Part shown: piece by piece, positions 35,569 through 44,489 of the stretch | How the letters are laid out: each line of letters opens with the position of its first letter | Numbering within the stretch: position 1 is the stretch's first letter | Assembly: GCA_947494335.1 (NCBI GenBank) | Contig: CANLUT010000001.1 | Coordinates: 930,001 to 994,000 of the forward strand | Origin: Oligoflexales bacterium | GTDB lineage: Bacteria; Bdellovibrionota_B; Oligoflexia; Oligoflexales; RGVZ01 | Reading direction: 5' to 3' | DNA: 64,000 bases | Notes under the pieces: generated by a model | Database searches by the model: none | What the model was told of the DNA's origin: nothing | Seen by the model: only the letters and a program-made list of their open reading frames with translations | Made by a program: the position numbers and the translations under genes

Positions 35569-37590
35569 ATGAAGGCTAAGACTCTTTTAATTTGTGGATT
35601 GTCACTTGCACTTTTATCGGTGACTGTTGGGTGTAAACAGCCCGATGCTTCGCGCCTGAAAACTCTCGATAACTTCGCGGCAGGGAAACGAGTCAAGACG
35701 AACGCCTGTAGCGGAGATCCTGCGCTTGCAAATCTGGACGGTCTTGATGTCGTTTTAACATCATTAAAACAGCGTATCGACTATGAGACCAAAGCTGATA
35801 AAGCAGCAATTGAACGTGCTGTGACAGAATCGTTTGCAGCGGTCCCGCCCGATGTTCAGAATTTATTTCTGATGCTTAACGGAAGGATTTTAGTCACAGA
35901 TAATGCAAACGGTGTTTGCACTGACATGGATCGCCAAATGGCGCAAGGGATGAATAAGACTTTGAAGTCAGACGAGCTGGCTGCGTTGAGAGAAGACTTG
36001 GACAAAGTTACATCTTGCTACTTGTTTGGAACGCCAAGTTTAACCAAGCGATTAAAAGGTCAAGAGCGACAGATGCTAACAATCGTCGTCCCTGGACTTG
36101 CGGCAGAAATCCAGCATTCGCTTGTTCGTAGCGTAGGCTATCTTGTTTCAAACGTGTTTTCTCATCTGATCTACTCCGAGGGAGACGGAGTCATAACCTG
36201 GATCTCAGAAGAAAATCCCTCATTCACTAACAAGAAAGAAGAGATTGCGGCAGCGTTCTTAAAAGACGTTGGCGCATCTTCAAACGCATCTCGTTTTGCT
36301 AAGTATCAAGCTGGTGGTGCTGCATCTAAAGTGGAACGTAAAAGTTTTGGAAGTTTCGTTTATGCAGAAGCTTTTGACTCCTTTTATTGTAATGGTCACG
36401 CCAAGGATTCCAAGAATACTCGCAAAGTAATGGTTTCGAGCTTTCCGAATACTTATGGAGCTTTTGTCGGGCATAAGACCACTGGCACTGTGACAGCTGC
36501 CAAAATTCCTGATGGTTTCGCAGCTAATGCAGCTGACACAATTGATGTTGGTTCAATTAGCAGCCGCCCCAACCTACAGTTCAGGGAAAAATTGGTTGTT
36601 GTCGATTGGCTCACGGAAGCAGTTAAAAATCGAAAACCAAAGTCTGGGTCAGGAGGCGATTCCAAAAATAAGGAAGGATTTGCCCTTAGCGGTGGTCTCC
36701 TTGGATGGGCGAGTGATGCATGGAACGGCACATATAATGCTGTAAATGAAACCGTGCGCGGCGCTGGCGTTCTGTATAACGATTATTCCGATCGCGTTGG
36801 TCAGGCGACCCAGGCAGCTATGGATCAATATAGTGCGGGTGGTCGCACCCCTACATGGGGCCAGACAGCAATGGCAGCCGTACAAGGTGTTTCGGCGGGA
36901 ACGGGCTACACTGATTATTACAATAATACACAAAGAGCCATCGATTCCAGGATCAGCCAAGGTCAATCCATAACTCAAGCGGCGTTTGGGGGAGTGTCCG
37001 ATACAACTGGCTATACTGACAAATATAACGAAATTGCAAGTCGCACTGACAATATTGCGACGCAAGTGATGTCTGATCCAAGCTACAACACATATAGTCC
37101 CCTTTACAAAACAGTTTTAGGTGCCTCAACTGTTGCAAACGCTATCGCTCCAGATGTAAGCAAGCTTCCGAAAATTGGCGACTACGTAGGTGCTGCTCAG
37201 AATTTCGTGACAGCAGGTGCTGGGGGCGGATTTGACGCAGATGGTAACTATAAAGAGGCAACCTCGTCTGAGCGTTGGGGTGCCCTTGGCTCAGGTTTAT
37301 TTACCGTTGGTGATAAGAGTGGTTTTAATGACGCATTCACAAGCGCCGTCACCGACAGGGGGATGTCAGTCCTAGCGGATGCAGCCGTCAGCGACAATAG
37401 GTATATTCGCTCCGTGGCCCAACCGGTGGCGGATGTTGTGTCAGTGGTAGAAACAACGAAAAATGCATACGACAAGGCTTTAAAGACCAATGAAGTCTAC
37501 AATGACCTCAAATCGGTTAGTAGTGCTATGGAGCCATTTAAAGTCGTGTCAGACGGCCTGACAACGTCATCAGGCGATAGCGACGAATAA
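35569..37590 (+). CDS. large lipoprotein, unknown function
   Basis: A 673-residue protein starting at ATG 35569 (gggaggttggaaATG) with a lipoprotein signal peptide (lipobox VTVGC, Cys at about residue 22). Residues of about 30-360 form a globular domain with a few cysteines (TDMDRQ near VCTD, TSCYLF, SFYCN). After a Gly/Ser/Lys linker, the C-terminal ~290 residues are rich in Gly, Ala, Asn, Tyr, Ser and Thr. They contain two copies of a segment with TGYTD-YN (GTGYTDYYNNTQ and TTGYTDKYNEIA) about 37 residues apart. No family was recognised. Its size and anchoring suggest an outer-surface or periplasmic role. A terminator follows. Confidence 0.75.
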   Translation: MKAKTLLICGLSLALLSVTVGCKQPDASRLKTLDNFAAGKRVKTNACSGDPALANLDGLDVVLTSLKQRIDYETKADKAAIERAVTESFAAVPPDVQNLFLMLNGRILVTDNANGVCTDMDRQMAQGMNKTLKSDELAALREDLDKVTSCYLFGTPSLTKRLKGQERQMLTIVVPGLAAEIQHSLVRSVGYLVSNVFSHLIYSEGDGVITWISEENPSFTNKKEEIAAAFLKDVGASSNASRFAKYQAGGAASKVERKSFGSFVYAEAFDSFYCNGHAKDSKNTRKVMVSSFPNTYGAFVGHKTTGTVTAAKIPDGFAANAADTIDVGSISSRPNLQFREKLVVVDWLTEAVKNRKPKSGSGGDSKNKEGFALSGGLLGWASDAWNGTYNAVNETVRGAGVLYNDYSDRVGQATQAAMDQYSAGGRTPTWGQTAMAAVQGVSAGTGYTDYYNNTQRAIDSRISQGQSITQAAFGGVSDTTGYTDKYNEIASRTDNIATQVMSDPSYNTYSPLYKTVLGASTVANAIAPDVSKLPKIGDYVGAAQNFVTAGAGGGFDADGNYKEATSSERWGALGSGLFTVGDKSGFNDAFTSAVTDRGMSVLADAAVSDNRYIRSVAQPVADVVSVVETTKNAYDKALKTNEVYNDLKSVSSAMEPFKVVSDGLTTSSGDSDE

Positions 37591-37605
37591 GCACTAATTC
37601 AAATG

Positions 37606-37643
37606 AGCCAAAAGAGCTAGGAGTACCCTGGCTCTTTTTTTAA
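37606..37643 (+). terminator. terminator after the large lipoprotein gene
   Basis: The stem agagctagg...ccctggctct (one mismatch/bulge) is followed by ttttttta, about 20 bases after the stop. Confidence 0.75.
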
Positions 37644-37737
37644 TTGATGCAATTTTATGTCTAATGGCGAATTACAGTTTAGCCAGATCAATGGGTGTAA
37701 ACGATCATGATTAAACTGAGTGTTTTTGACATCCCAT

Positions 37738-39138
37738 TTATCTCCTAGTGCTTGGTCTCGACGACCCTTGATTTGCTGGCCTGGGAGATCTTTCAGAATT
37801 TCGAGCGTTCCGATGATGTGGTTTGCGTGAGGAGTGAAATGCTCCGCGTGGAGGTTTAGGCGGGATGGGAGCATTGGCGCCCGCCGTAAATGGATGATCG
37901 GTGACCACAGGAATACGCTTTCGCGTGATCTTTTCGACGTGAGCTAAATACTTCTGTTCTTCGAGATCACAGAATGACAAAGCGATTCCGCTAGCCTCTG
38001 CGCGCCCCGTTCGTCCTATCCTGTGGACATAGGTTTCAGGCTCATTTGGCATTTCAAAATTGATAACGTGGGAAATAGCATCAATATCGATGCCGCGAGC
38101 AGCAAGATCACTGGCAACCAGAATTTTGACTTTTCCGCTCCGGAATCCTTCAAGTGCTCGCTGGCGAGCGCCTTGGGATTTATTGCCGTGGATGGCAGCT
38201 GCTTCGATACCTGAGTCATTTAAGAATTTTTCCAGTTTATTGGCATTGTGTTTGGTGCGCGTGAACACCAGAGCTCTGGTTACATTTTCAGACTCTAAGA
38301 TATGTAGCAGCAGTTGACGCTTATCGGCACGGCCAACCAGATACACACGTTGCTCGACTTGTTCACTGGTGGATGATACCGGAGCAACCTGGACTTTTAT
38401 GGGTTGACGCAAGATTGAATCGATTAGTCCTTGGACTTCCTTTGGGATCGTAGCGGAGAAGAGCAGGTTTTGGCGGTTTTGCGGTAAAACTTTTAAGATA
38501 CGCTTGATATCATGAATGAAGCCCATATCGAGCATGCGGTCGGCTTCGTCGAGAACGAGAATGGATAGACCTTGAAACGAGACGGCGCCGCGGTCCATGA
38601 GGTCAAGTAAGCGTCCTGGCGTGGCAACCAGAATATCGACGCCCCGCTTTAAAGTCGAAATTTGAGGTTCAATACCGACGCCGCCAAAGACGACGGCCGA
38701 TTTCAGAGGCAAATTCTTACCGTATGTTTTGAAACTATCGGCAATTTGCAAGGCTAGCTCACGTGTGGGAGCCAGAACTAAGGCGCGGACGGCTCGCCCG
38801 CGTGATGGCTGGGTCGTGAGACGATGCAAAATTGGTAGAGCAAACGCGGCGGTCTTTCCGGTGCCAGTCTGAGCGCAGCCTAAAAGGTCTTTGCCAGCTA
38901 AAACAGGTGGGATGGATTTCTCTTGGATTGGTGTCGGCGCAGTGTAACCTTCGGCCTTCACAGCGCGTAGGATGTCCTCCATCAAACCAAGGCTCTCAAA
39001 TGAAGTGGCTGCAGCAGGTGGAGCAGGGTTTTTAGGGTGCGGCTTGCTCGTGGGCAATGGGTTGGGCGGTGTTTTGGTTTCGTTGGGGTTGTCGGTCTTG
39101 GTTGGTTTTGTCAGTTTTTGAAAGATTTTGAATACCAC
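37738..39138 (-). CDS. DEAD-box RNA helicase, RhlE-like
   Basis: A 466-residue ATP-dependent RNA helicase. All core motifs are present: Q-motif (FESLGLMEDILRAVKAEGYTAPTPIQ, in part), AQTGTGKTAAF (I), PTRELALQ (Ia), TPGRLLDL (Ib), DEAD (II), SAT (III), and HRIGRTGRA (VI). The N-terminus is Pro/Lys/Thr-rich. The C-terminus is short and basic (HHRNARNSERSPRPANQGS), typical of RhlE-type proteins acting on rRNA or mRNA. GTG start at 39138 with aaagga upstream. Confidence 0.92.
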   Translation of the reverse strand: MVFKIFQKLTKPTKTDNPNETKTPPNPLPTSKPHPKNPAPPAAATSFESLGLMEDILRAVKAEGYTAPTPIQEKSIPPVLAGKDLLGCAQTGTGKTAAFALPILHRLTTQPSRGRAVRALVLAPTRELALQIADSFKTYGKNLPLKSAVVFGGVGIEPQISTLKRGVDILVATPGRLLDLMDRGAVSFQGLSILVLDEADRMLDMGFIHDIKRILKVLPQNRQNLLFSATIPKEVQGLIDSILRQPIKVQVAPVSSTSEQVEQRVYLVGRADKRQLLLHILESENVTRALVFTRTKHNANKLEKFLNDSGIEAAAIHGNKSQGARQRALEGFRSGKVKILVASDLAARGIDIDAISHVINFEMPNEPETYVHRIGRTGRAEASGIALSFCDLEEQKYLAHVEKITRKRIPVVTDHPFTAGANAPIPPKPPRGAFHSSRKPHHRNARNSERSPRPANQGSSRPSTRR

Positions 39139-39302
39139 TTGGTTCCTTTGATTTATTTGCCTGTAATGATGTAACGTTAAGAACGTGGTGCCGGATGTAT
39201 TTCAGGCAGGACGATCACAGGAATAGAGATCTCTTGAGTTAACGGAATCCCGGAAGTTTCACAACGTAATTATGTAAGTGCCCGCTGACACAGAGGATTT
39301 TA

Positions 39303-39776
39303 ATGCGGATATGGATTGACAATGATGGTTGTCCGGCTTTGGTGCGAGATATGGTCTTTGCGGCAGCAAGGCGTCGCTCATTGCCGGTAACAGCTGTTGG
39401 TAACTCTCAGCCTAGAGTTCCAGCCGGGGATCTTTTTTCAGCTGTGCGGGTTCCTGGTGGGTTTGATGCCGCCGATGATCACATTGCCGAAAACGTTAGT
39501 GACGGTGACCTCGTGATTACATCAGACGTGCCATTGGCGAGCCGCATTGTCGCAAAAGGGGCGATTGGACTAAATCCTCACGGTACAATTTTCAACGCGG
39601 CATCAATAGGCGATCAGCTGGCAACGCGTAATTTAATGCAGGAGCTTCGAAGCGGAAATATGACCGGAATGCCCTCAGGTGGCGGACCTCCACCATTTGA
39701 CGATCGCGCCAAGAAGCGGTTTGCCGATGCCTTGGATCGGATTGTGACAAAAATGGCGTCTGATCGGCGGCCGTAA
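39303..39776 (+). CDS. YaiI/YqxD (UPF0178, DUF188) family protein
   Basis: A 157-residue cytoplasmic protein of the UPF0178 family, a PIN/NYN-like fold. The family opening IWIDNDGCPALVRDMVFAAA (metal-binding Asp and DxDxCP-type motif, here DNDGCP), DLVITSDVPLASRIVAKGA, and the later NLMQELR region are clear. The biochemical role of the family is not established; the acidic pocket suggests nuclease activity. ATG 39303 with agagga upstream. Confidence 0.92.
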   Translation: MRIWIDNDGCPALVRDMVFAAARRRSLPVTAVGNSQPRVPAGDLFSAVRVPGGFDAADDHIAENVSDGDLVITSDVPLASRIVAKGAIGLNPHGTIFNAASIGDQLATRNLMQELRSGNMTGMPSGGGPPPFDDRAKKRFADALDRIVTKMASDRRP

Positions 39777-39964
39777 GGTCTGACATTAGAGACCTTCGTA
39801 TCGCGGAATACTGAAATAATCCCCGGAAACGACCGGGTAATTCATCGAAAGATGTCTGATCTTTAATGATAGGGGTTGATTGTCCGCGGCGCGGTCATTC
39901 GCAAAAGATCGAGCCATGCTGAGGGCGTGGTAGAATATGTGATGACTCAATAGAGGGATTTTGC

Positions 39965-41581
39965 ATGGCTGCCGTTAGTCGCGACGATACATGGGACTAC
40001 GTTATTATTGGCTCTGGATTTGGCGGTTCAGTGAGCGCGCTGCGCCTAGCTGAAAAGGGCTACAGGGTTTTAGTGCTGGAGCAGGGGCGCCGGTGGCGCG
40101 ATCAGGACTTTGCGAAGACGAACTGGGATTTTCGTCGCTACTATTGGATGCCTTTCCTGCGCTGTTTTGGTCCCTTTAAGTTTTCATTTTTTAAACATCT
40201 CATGGTTGTTCACGGTGTAGGTGTTGGTGGCGGTAGTCTTGTCTATGCCAATACACATTTGCGTCCCAAGAAAGCATTTTATCATGCGCCTGAATGGGCT
40301 GACCTTGCAAATTGGCAAGAGGAGCTTCGTCCCCACTATGAGACTGCAGAACGGATGCTGGGCGTGATTGACTGGGAAACAATGACCCCGGCTGATCACG
40401 TGTTAAAGGAGGTGTCCCAAGACTACGGCACTGACTTTACTTTTGGTATGGCGAAAGTAGCGGTTTTCACTGGCGAGCCGGGAAAAACAGTTTCTGACCC
40501 CTACTTTAATGGTGAAGGCCCTCCGCGAACGGGTTGCACCCATTGTGGTGGCTGCATGATTGGTTGTCGTGTGGGTGCCAAGAATACGCTCGTTAAAAAT
40601 TATTTATATCTTGCAGAGAAGCGCGGCGTGCAGGTGCAGGCGGAAACACGTGTACTTGATATTCAAACTGCTGGTGTCGAAGGCTACAAAATCAAAACGG
40701 AACGCAGCGGCACATTGTTACCTATAAAGTCCACTATTTCTGCCAAACGCATCATTGTGGCGGCAGGGTGCATTGGTACAATGAAGCTGTTGCTGCGTTG
40801 TAAATATGTGACCAAGTCTTTGCCAAATTTGAGTGAGCACTTGGGTAAACAGGTGCGAACCAACAGTGAAGCGATTACGGGCGTCCTTGAGCGTGATCAT
40901 AGTTCAGCGCGAGACCACTCGAAAGGGATCGCCATCACCAGCCATTTTATGCCTGATGACGTAACGACGATAGAACCAGTGAGATACAGTCGCGGAAGTG
41001 ATTTTATAAGACTATTAGTGATGCCGGCAGGTGATGGTTATCGGGTGATCTCTCGCGTGTTTAGTAGCATGCGTGCACTGTTATCCCGTCCATCAGATTT
41101 GTTAACGATTTTTAAGCCGGGGGATTGGACGAAATCGTCTTTTCTTCTGCTTGTGATGCAGCATTTGGATAACCGTCTTAATTTTTCAATCGGTCGAAGT
41201 TTTTTCACCGGATTTCAGCTGGGTCTTACAACAACGCCTGCTCAAGGAACGATGCCTCCGACTTATATTCCTGTAGCAAATGACGTCACGCGGTCTGTGG
41301 CTAAAAAGCTCAACGCCATTCCGATGAATGGTTCCCCGGATGTGCTCCTAAATCTTGCCACTACAGCGCATTTGATAGGTGGAGCCTGTATCGCTGCATC
41401 TCCAGATAAGGGCGTGATCAATATGAAGCATGAAGTTTTTGGTTATCCTGGCATGATGATTTGTGATGGTTCGGCCATACCAGCAAACTTAGGGGTGAAT
41501 CCGAGTCACACTATCATAGCGATGACCGAGCGTGCGATGAGCTTCATTCCGCCGAAGAATGGAGATTCGAGGTCGGCGTGA
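39965..41581 (+). CDS. GMC-type FAD oxidoreductase (cholesterol-oxidase-like)
   Basis: A 538-residue flavoprotein. The N-terminal Rossmann motif IIGSGFGGSVSALRLAEKGY binds FAD. A further block GVGVGGGSLVYANTH and the C-terminal MICDGSAIPANLGVNPSHTI are the GMC signatures closest to cholesterol-oxidase/choline-dehydrogenase-like enzymes. A Cys cluster (CTHCGGCMIGC, residues of about 192-202) is found in many bacterial members and may bind a metal or iron-sulfur centre. The substrate is unknown, probably a sterol-like or other alcohol. Its stop overlaps the crcB start, so it is in one unit with crcB and sixA. Confidence 0.88.
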   Translation: MAAVSRDDTWDYVIIGSGFGGSVSALRLAEKGYRVLVLEQGRRWRDQDFAKTNWDFRRYYWMPFLRCFGPFKFSFFKHLMVVHGVGVGGGSLVYANTHLRPKKAFYHAPEWADLANWQEELRPHYETAERMLGVIDWETMTPADHVLKEVSQDYGTDFTFGMAKVAVFTGEPGKTVSDPYFNGEGPPRTGCTHCGGCMIGCRVGAKNTLVKNYLYLAEKRGVQVQAETRVLDIQTAGVEGYKIKTERSGTLLPIKSTISAKRIIVAAGCIGTMKLLLRCKYVTKSLPNLSEHLGKQVRTNSEAITGVLERDHSSARDHSKGIAITSHFMPDDVTTIEPVRYSRGSDFIRLLVMPAGDGYRVISRVFSSMRALLSRPSDLLTIFKPGDWTKSSFLLLVMQHLDNRLNFSIGRSFFTGFQLGLTTTPAQGTMPPTYIPVANDVTRSVAKKLNAIPMNGSPDVLLNLATTAHLIGGACIAASPDKGVINMKHEVFGYPGMMICDGSAIPANLGVNPSHTIIAMTERAMSFIPPKNGDSRSA

Positions 41582-41946
41582 AAGAGATGATGGCAGTTTT
41601 TGTTGGTGGTGGTCTTGGCACGCTCTTGCGCTGGCAGTGTCAGTCTTTTTTGAATAAGCCTGAGCATTGGCCCTGGGGAACCTTAACGGTGAACCTTATT
41701 GGCGGTCTCGCCGCCGGTTGCTGTTTAGCTTTAGCAGATCGCTTATCCCCGGAGACGAGGCTTTTTGTTGTGACAGGGGTGCTGGGAGGACTGACAACGT
41801 TTTCAGCGCTGTCCTACGAGATGGTTGCAATGATGAATCGTGGTGAACACGTGTGGAGTCTTTGCTACGGACTTATTAGCCTGACTCTTGCCACAGCATT
41901 TTGTTGGCTTGGATTTATGGCGATCAATCGTTTGGGGTCTTTATGA
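41578..41946 (+). CDS. crcB: fluoride channel CrcB/FluC
   Basis: A 122-residue four-helix membrane protein that exports fluoride as an antiparallel dimer. Family landmarks: GGGLGTLLRWQCQSFL at the first helix, PWGTLTVNLIGGLAAG (the N of VNxxG), and GVLGGLTTFSALSYEM (the TTFS motif). GTG start at 41578 overlaps the GMC stop by four bases; ATG 41587 is an alternative. No fluoride riboswitch is possible at this position because it is embedded in the upstream coding sequence. Confidence 0.95.
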   Translation: MKEMMAVFVGGGLGTLLRWQCQSFLNKPEHWPWGTLTVNLIGGLAAGCCLALADRLSPETRLFVVTGVLGGLTTFSALSYEMVAMMNRGEHVWSLCYGLISLTLATAFCWLGFMAINRLGSL

Positions 41947-42470
41947 GTTCGCAAAGACTGCAAAAAATCCTTTTCATGCGGCACGGTATTGCTGTTGATC
42001 GCGATGAGTTTGTCGGCAAAGACGAGAAGCGACCTTTAACTGACAAAGGAATCAAAAAGGTTGCTATGGTCGCTCGGAAGATGGCTGATCTGTTTGTACC
42101 AGACATGATCGTCTCAAGTGACTTTCTGCGCGCTCGAGAGACGGCCACTATTTGCAGGGATGCGATGTTGAGCGAGCACGGTGATCTGGTTCCTCTGCGC
42201 GTATTAAAGGGCAAAAACAATATTCTTAGGCCCGAATCTGATCCGCAGGAGTGGCTCGCTTTTTTTGGGGCTGAGCCTCGTCTTCAGATGGCTTCCACCC
42301 TTTTGGTTGTAGGTCATGAGCCGAATTTGAGCGCGGTTGTACAACTGGTTACCAAAGGCCAGGGCAAAATAACAAAATTTAAAAAGTCTGGACTCGCAGT
42401 CTTGGAGCCTGAAGCCCCAGGCAGTCACTGGCATCTTAAGGCCTATTGGGCTCCCAGGGACTGGAGTTAA
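41943..42470 (+). CDS. sixA: SixA-type phosphohistidine phosphatase
   Basis: A 175-residue member of the histidine phosphatase superfamily, SixA branch, which removes phosphate from phosphohistidine. The catalytic RHG is at residues 13-15 (LFMRHGIA), a second cluster with SSDFLRARETATI follows, and VVGHEPNLSAVV carries the second catalytic His. ATG 41943 overlaps the crcB stop as ATGA. The upstream in-frame start at 41901 lies inside crcB and is rejected. It is the last gene of the three-gene overlapping unit. Confidence 0.9.
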   Translation: MSSQRLQKILFMRHGIAVDRDEFVGKDEKRPLTDKGIKKVAMVARKMADLFVPDMIVSSDFLRARETATICRDAMLSEHGDLVPLRVLKGKNNILRPESDPQEWLAFFGAEPRLQMASTLLVVGHEPNLSAVVQLVTKGQGKITKFKKSGLAVLEPEAPGSHWHLKAYWAPRDWS

Positions 42471-42546
42471 CCCGGATCGCCGCCCGCTGAAACAGCCTCT
42501 TGGGTGATGTTCTAAGTTGATGTAATTAAATAATAAAATTATAAAA

Positions 42547-42564
42547 TCCATAAAATTTTATGGA
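42547..42564. promoter_or_regulatory. 18-bp perfect palindrome in an A/T-rich leader
   Basis: TCCATAAAATTTTATGGA is an exact palindrome within a ~100-base, nearly G/C-free stretch, about 120 bases before the nuclease lipoprotein gene. It may be an operator or simply part of an A/T-rich promoter. Confidence 0.45.
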
Positions 42565-42685
42565 CATTTTAATAAAAATTTAATATTATTAAAATACCTG
42601 TGGGATTTAGACGCCCGCACGGAGGAAAGGAAGGTTAGATCCAGACCAGTCCAGTAGTTGAACTTAGCTGTAGTAGAGGTGGGAT

Positions 42686-43627
42686 ATGTGGATCAAACAC
42701 GTACTCATGCTGGGGTCTTTGTCATCGGCCCTCGGCGCGTGCAAATCGCGCGATGAGCAGTCGTCCAAACTTATGGACGCGCTTAAAGAATCAATCGTGC
42801 TTCCTCGAAATATCGATGGAGCTATGGTTGTGGGTGACACCGATTTAACGGGTAACCGAAACGTAGCCGCCGGTTTACCAAAGCAGGGACATAAGCGCTC
42901 TGCTGCTTCGGGAGATGTTTATCTTTCCCGTGAGCAATTCGTGGTTTCGTTCGACAGCAAAGCCAAGATTCCCGCGTGGACATCATGGCAAATTGTCGAC
43001 CGAGATATCGGTAGTGTGGATCGCGGCAACGAGTTCCGCAGTGACGACATCTTGAACAAGTTTCTCGAGATGCGCATTCGGGAGCTCGGCGTGACTCCGG
43101 AGGACTATCGCGGTACTTGCTTCGACAAGGGACATCAGTCACCGTCAGCAGACCGCACTAGGACGACGCGGGACAATAATGCGACGTTTTACATGAGCAA
43201 TATGGCTCCCCAGACGTCGTTCTTAAACCGCAGGATATGGAAAGACCTGGAGTCGTATAGTCGTGACCTGGTCAGTGAGGAAGGGCGTAAGCTGCAAGTT
43301 TATGCCGGACCAATTTTACGGGATGGTCGCGAAGGGATCGGTCGTCAGAGGGATATTCAGGTCCCAGAGGCGTTCTACAAGGTCATCGCTGTTTACGCGG
43401 ATGACCGAGCACCCTCTCCGATGGGCTACATCGCAGTCATCATGCCTAACGTGACTGCCGATGGATTAGACCCTCTGGCAAACATTGACGTTGCCTGCGA
43501 TGAGCAGCAACGCGGTGGCACAGGTAAGCTGTCCACTAAGTGGGAAGATTACCAAGTCGACCTCAGCGAGGTCGAATTTAAGGCAGGAGTCAGGTTCCCG
43601 CAGTTTGCGCGTCTAAAACCGCTCTAA
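42686..43627 (+). CDS. DNA/RNA non-specific endonuclease (NUC1 family), lipoprotein
   Basis: A 313-residue nuclease of the beta-beta-alpha-metal type. The catalytic box is CFDKGHQSPSADRT, with His150 as general base (family consensus D-R-G-H; here D-K-G-H). It is followed by NNATFYMSNMAPQTSFLNR, which supplies the metal-binding Asn and the conserved NMxPQ. The N-terminus has a lipoprotein signal (lipobox LGAC, Cys at about residue 19), so the enzyme is exported and probably digests extracellular or prey/host nucleic acids for nutrients. Start ATG 42686 with gaggtggg upstream. Confidence 0.9.
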   Translation: MWIKHVLMLGSLSSALGACKSRDEQSSKLMDALKESIVLPRNIDGAMVVGDTDLTGNRNVAAGLPKQGHKRSAASGDVYLSREQFVVSFDSKAKIPAWTSWQIVDRDIGSVDRGNEFRSDDILNKFLEMRIRELGVTPEDYRGTCFDKGHQSPSADRTRTTRDNNATFYMSNMAPQTSFLNRRIWKDLESYSRDLVSEEGRKLQVYAGPILRDGREGIGRQRDIQVPEAFYKVIAVYADDRAPSPMGYIAVIMPNVTADGLDPLANIDVACDEQQRGGTGKLSTKWEDYQVDLSEVEFKAGVRFPQFARLKPL

Positions 43628-43649
43628 AAAATCGTCAGCCTATGGATCA

Positions 43650-43684
43650 CACCCGGCTTTTGTCAATCATGACAAGGCCGGGTG
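43650..43684. terminator. hairpin after the nuclease gene, probable terminator
   Basis: The long stem cacccggc-ttttgtca / tgacaag-gccgggtg closes on atca. It lies 23 bases after the nuclease stop. There is no T-run after the stem, so termination is probable rather than certain. Confidence 0.55.
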
Positions 43685-43785
43685 TTGGCGTTAAAGTCGA
43701 TAAAAGGTCCTGAATTTTCTCCGATCGGTCATGCTGTGATAAAATTCAGTTGTCAGCGTCATAGCGTTCAAGGAGAACTTGCTTT

Positions 43786-44478
43786 ATGGCTTTTTGGAAT
43801 TCGTCGTCGGCTCCTTCTGCTTCAGGAAATCCACTTCTGCTTAAACCGCCCACAGATTTGACGCAAGCTATAACCAGTGGAAGTCAGATTGTCATTAAGC
43901 AGCGTCGTGAGATGACCGAAGTTTTTCTCGGCTTTGAAACGCGAAATCAATATTTGATTTTTGATGAAACTGGCTCCCCATGCGGGAGTGTTGTTGAACA
44001 GGGCACGGGAATTGGCGCAATCCTGCGACGCTTGTTTTTAAAGTCCCATCGATCGTTCATCATTCATGTAGCCGATGCACAGGGAAAAGTTCTCCTTGAA
44101 TTTAGTAGGCCCTTCTTTTTCTTTTTTTCTGATATTGCTGTTCGCGTGCCCAATGGGCCGGCATTAGGCACAGCCCACCGGCGTTTTGGATTGATTAACA
44201 AGATTTACGAGCTGAGAGACCCCAATGGGCAGACGTTTGCCCAAATTCGCAGTTCGATTTTCAAGATTTGGACGTTTGCGGTACGAGACGCGCAGGGTAA
44301 TGAGGTCGCAAGAATATCGAAAAAATGGTCTGGCTTGCTGAAAGAGTATTTCACTGATTCTGATAATTTTATGATCGAATTTGGGACAAAATCTTGGACT
44401 CCCGCTCAGCGGGCGATCATTATAGCGACCGCAATCAGCATCGATTTTGACTTCTTCGAAAACAATAATCAAAGCTGA
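43786..44478 (+). CDS. LURP-one/phospholipid-scramblase-related protein
   Basis: A 230-residue single-domain protein of the LURP-one-related/scramblase-like fold. It shows repeated beta-hairpins with the pattern 'xYLIFDExGSPCGSVVEQG', 'FIIHVADAQGKVLLEFSRPF' and 'YELRDPNGQTFAQIRSSIF', and a hydrophobic last helix (AIIIATAISIDFDFF) buried in the barrel in this family. The FFFFFSD stretch is notable. Biochemical role unknown; family members bind lipid or alter membranes. SD aaggag before ATG 43786; 11 bases from the next gene. Confidence 0.85.
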   Translation: MAFWNSSSAPSASGNPLLLKPPTDLTQAITSGSQIVIKQRREMTEVFLGFETRNQYLIFDETGSPCGSVVEQGTGIGAILRRLFLKSHRSFIIHVADAQGKVLLEFSRPFFFFFSDIAVRVPNGPALGTAHRRFGLINKIYELRDPNGQTFAQIRSSIFKIWTFAVRDAQGNEVARISKKWSGLLKEYFTDSDNFMIEFGTKSWTPAQRAIIIATAISIDFDFFENNNQS

Positions 44479-44489
44479 GCGTTTATCAG

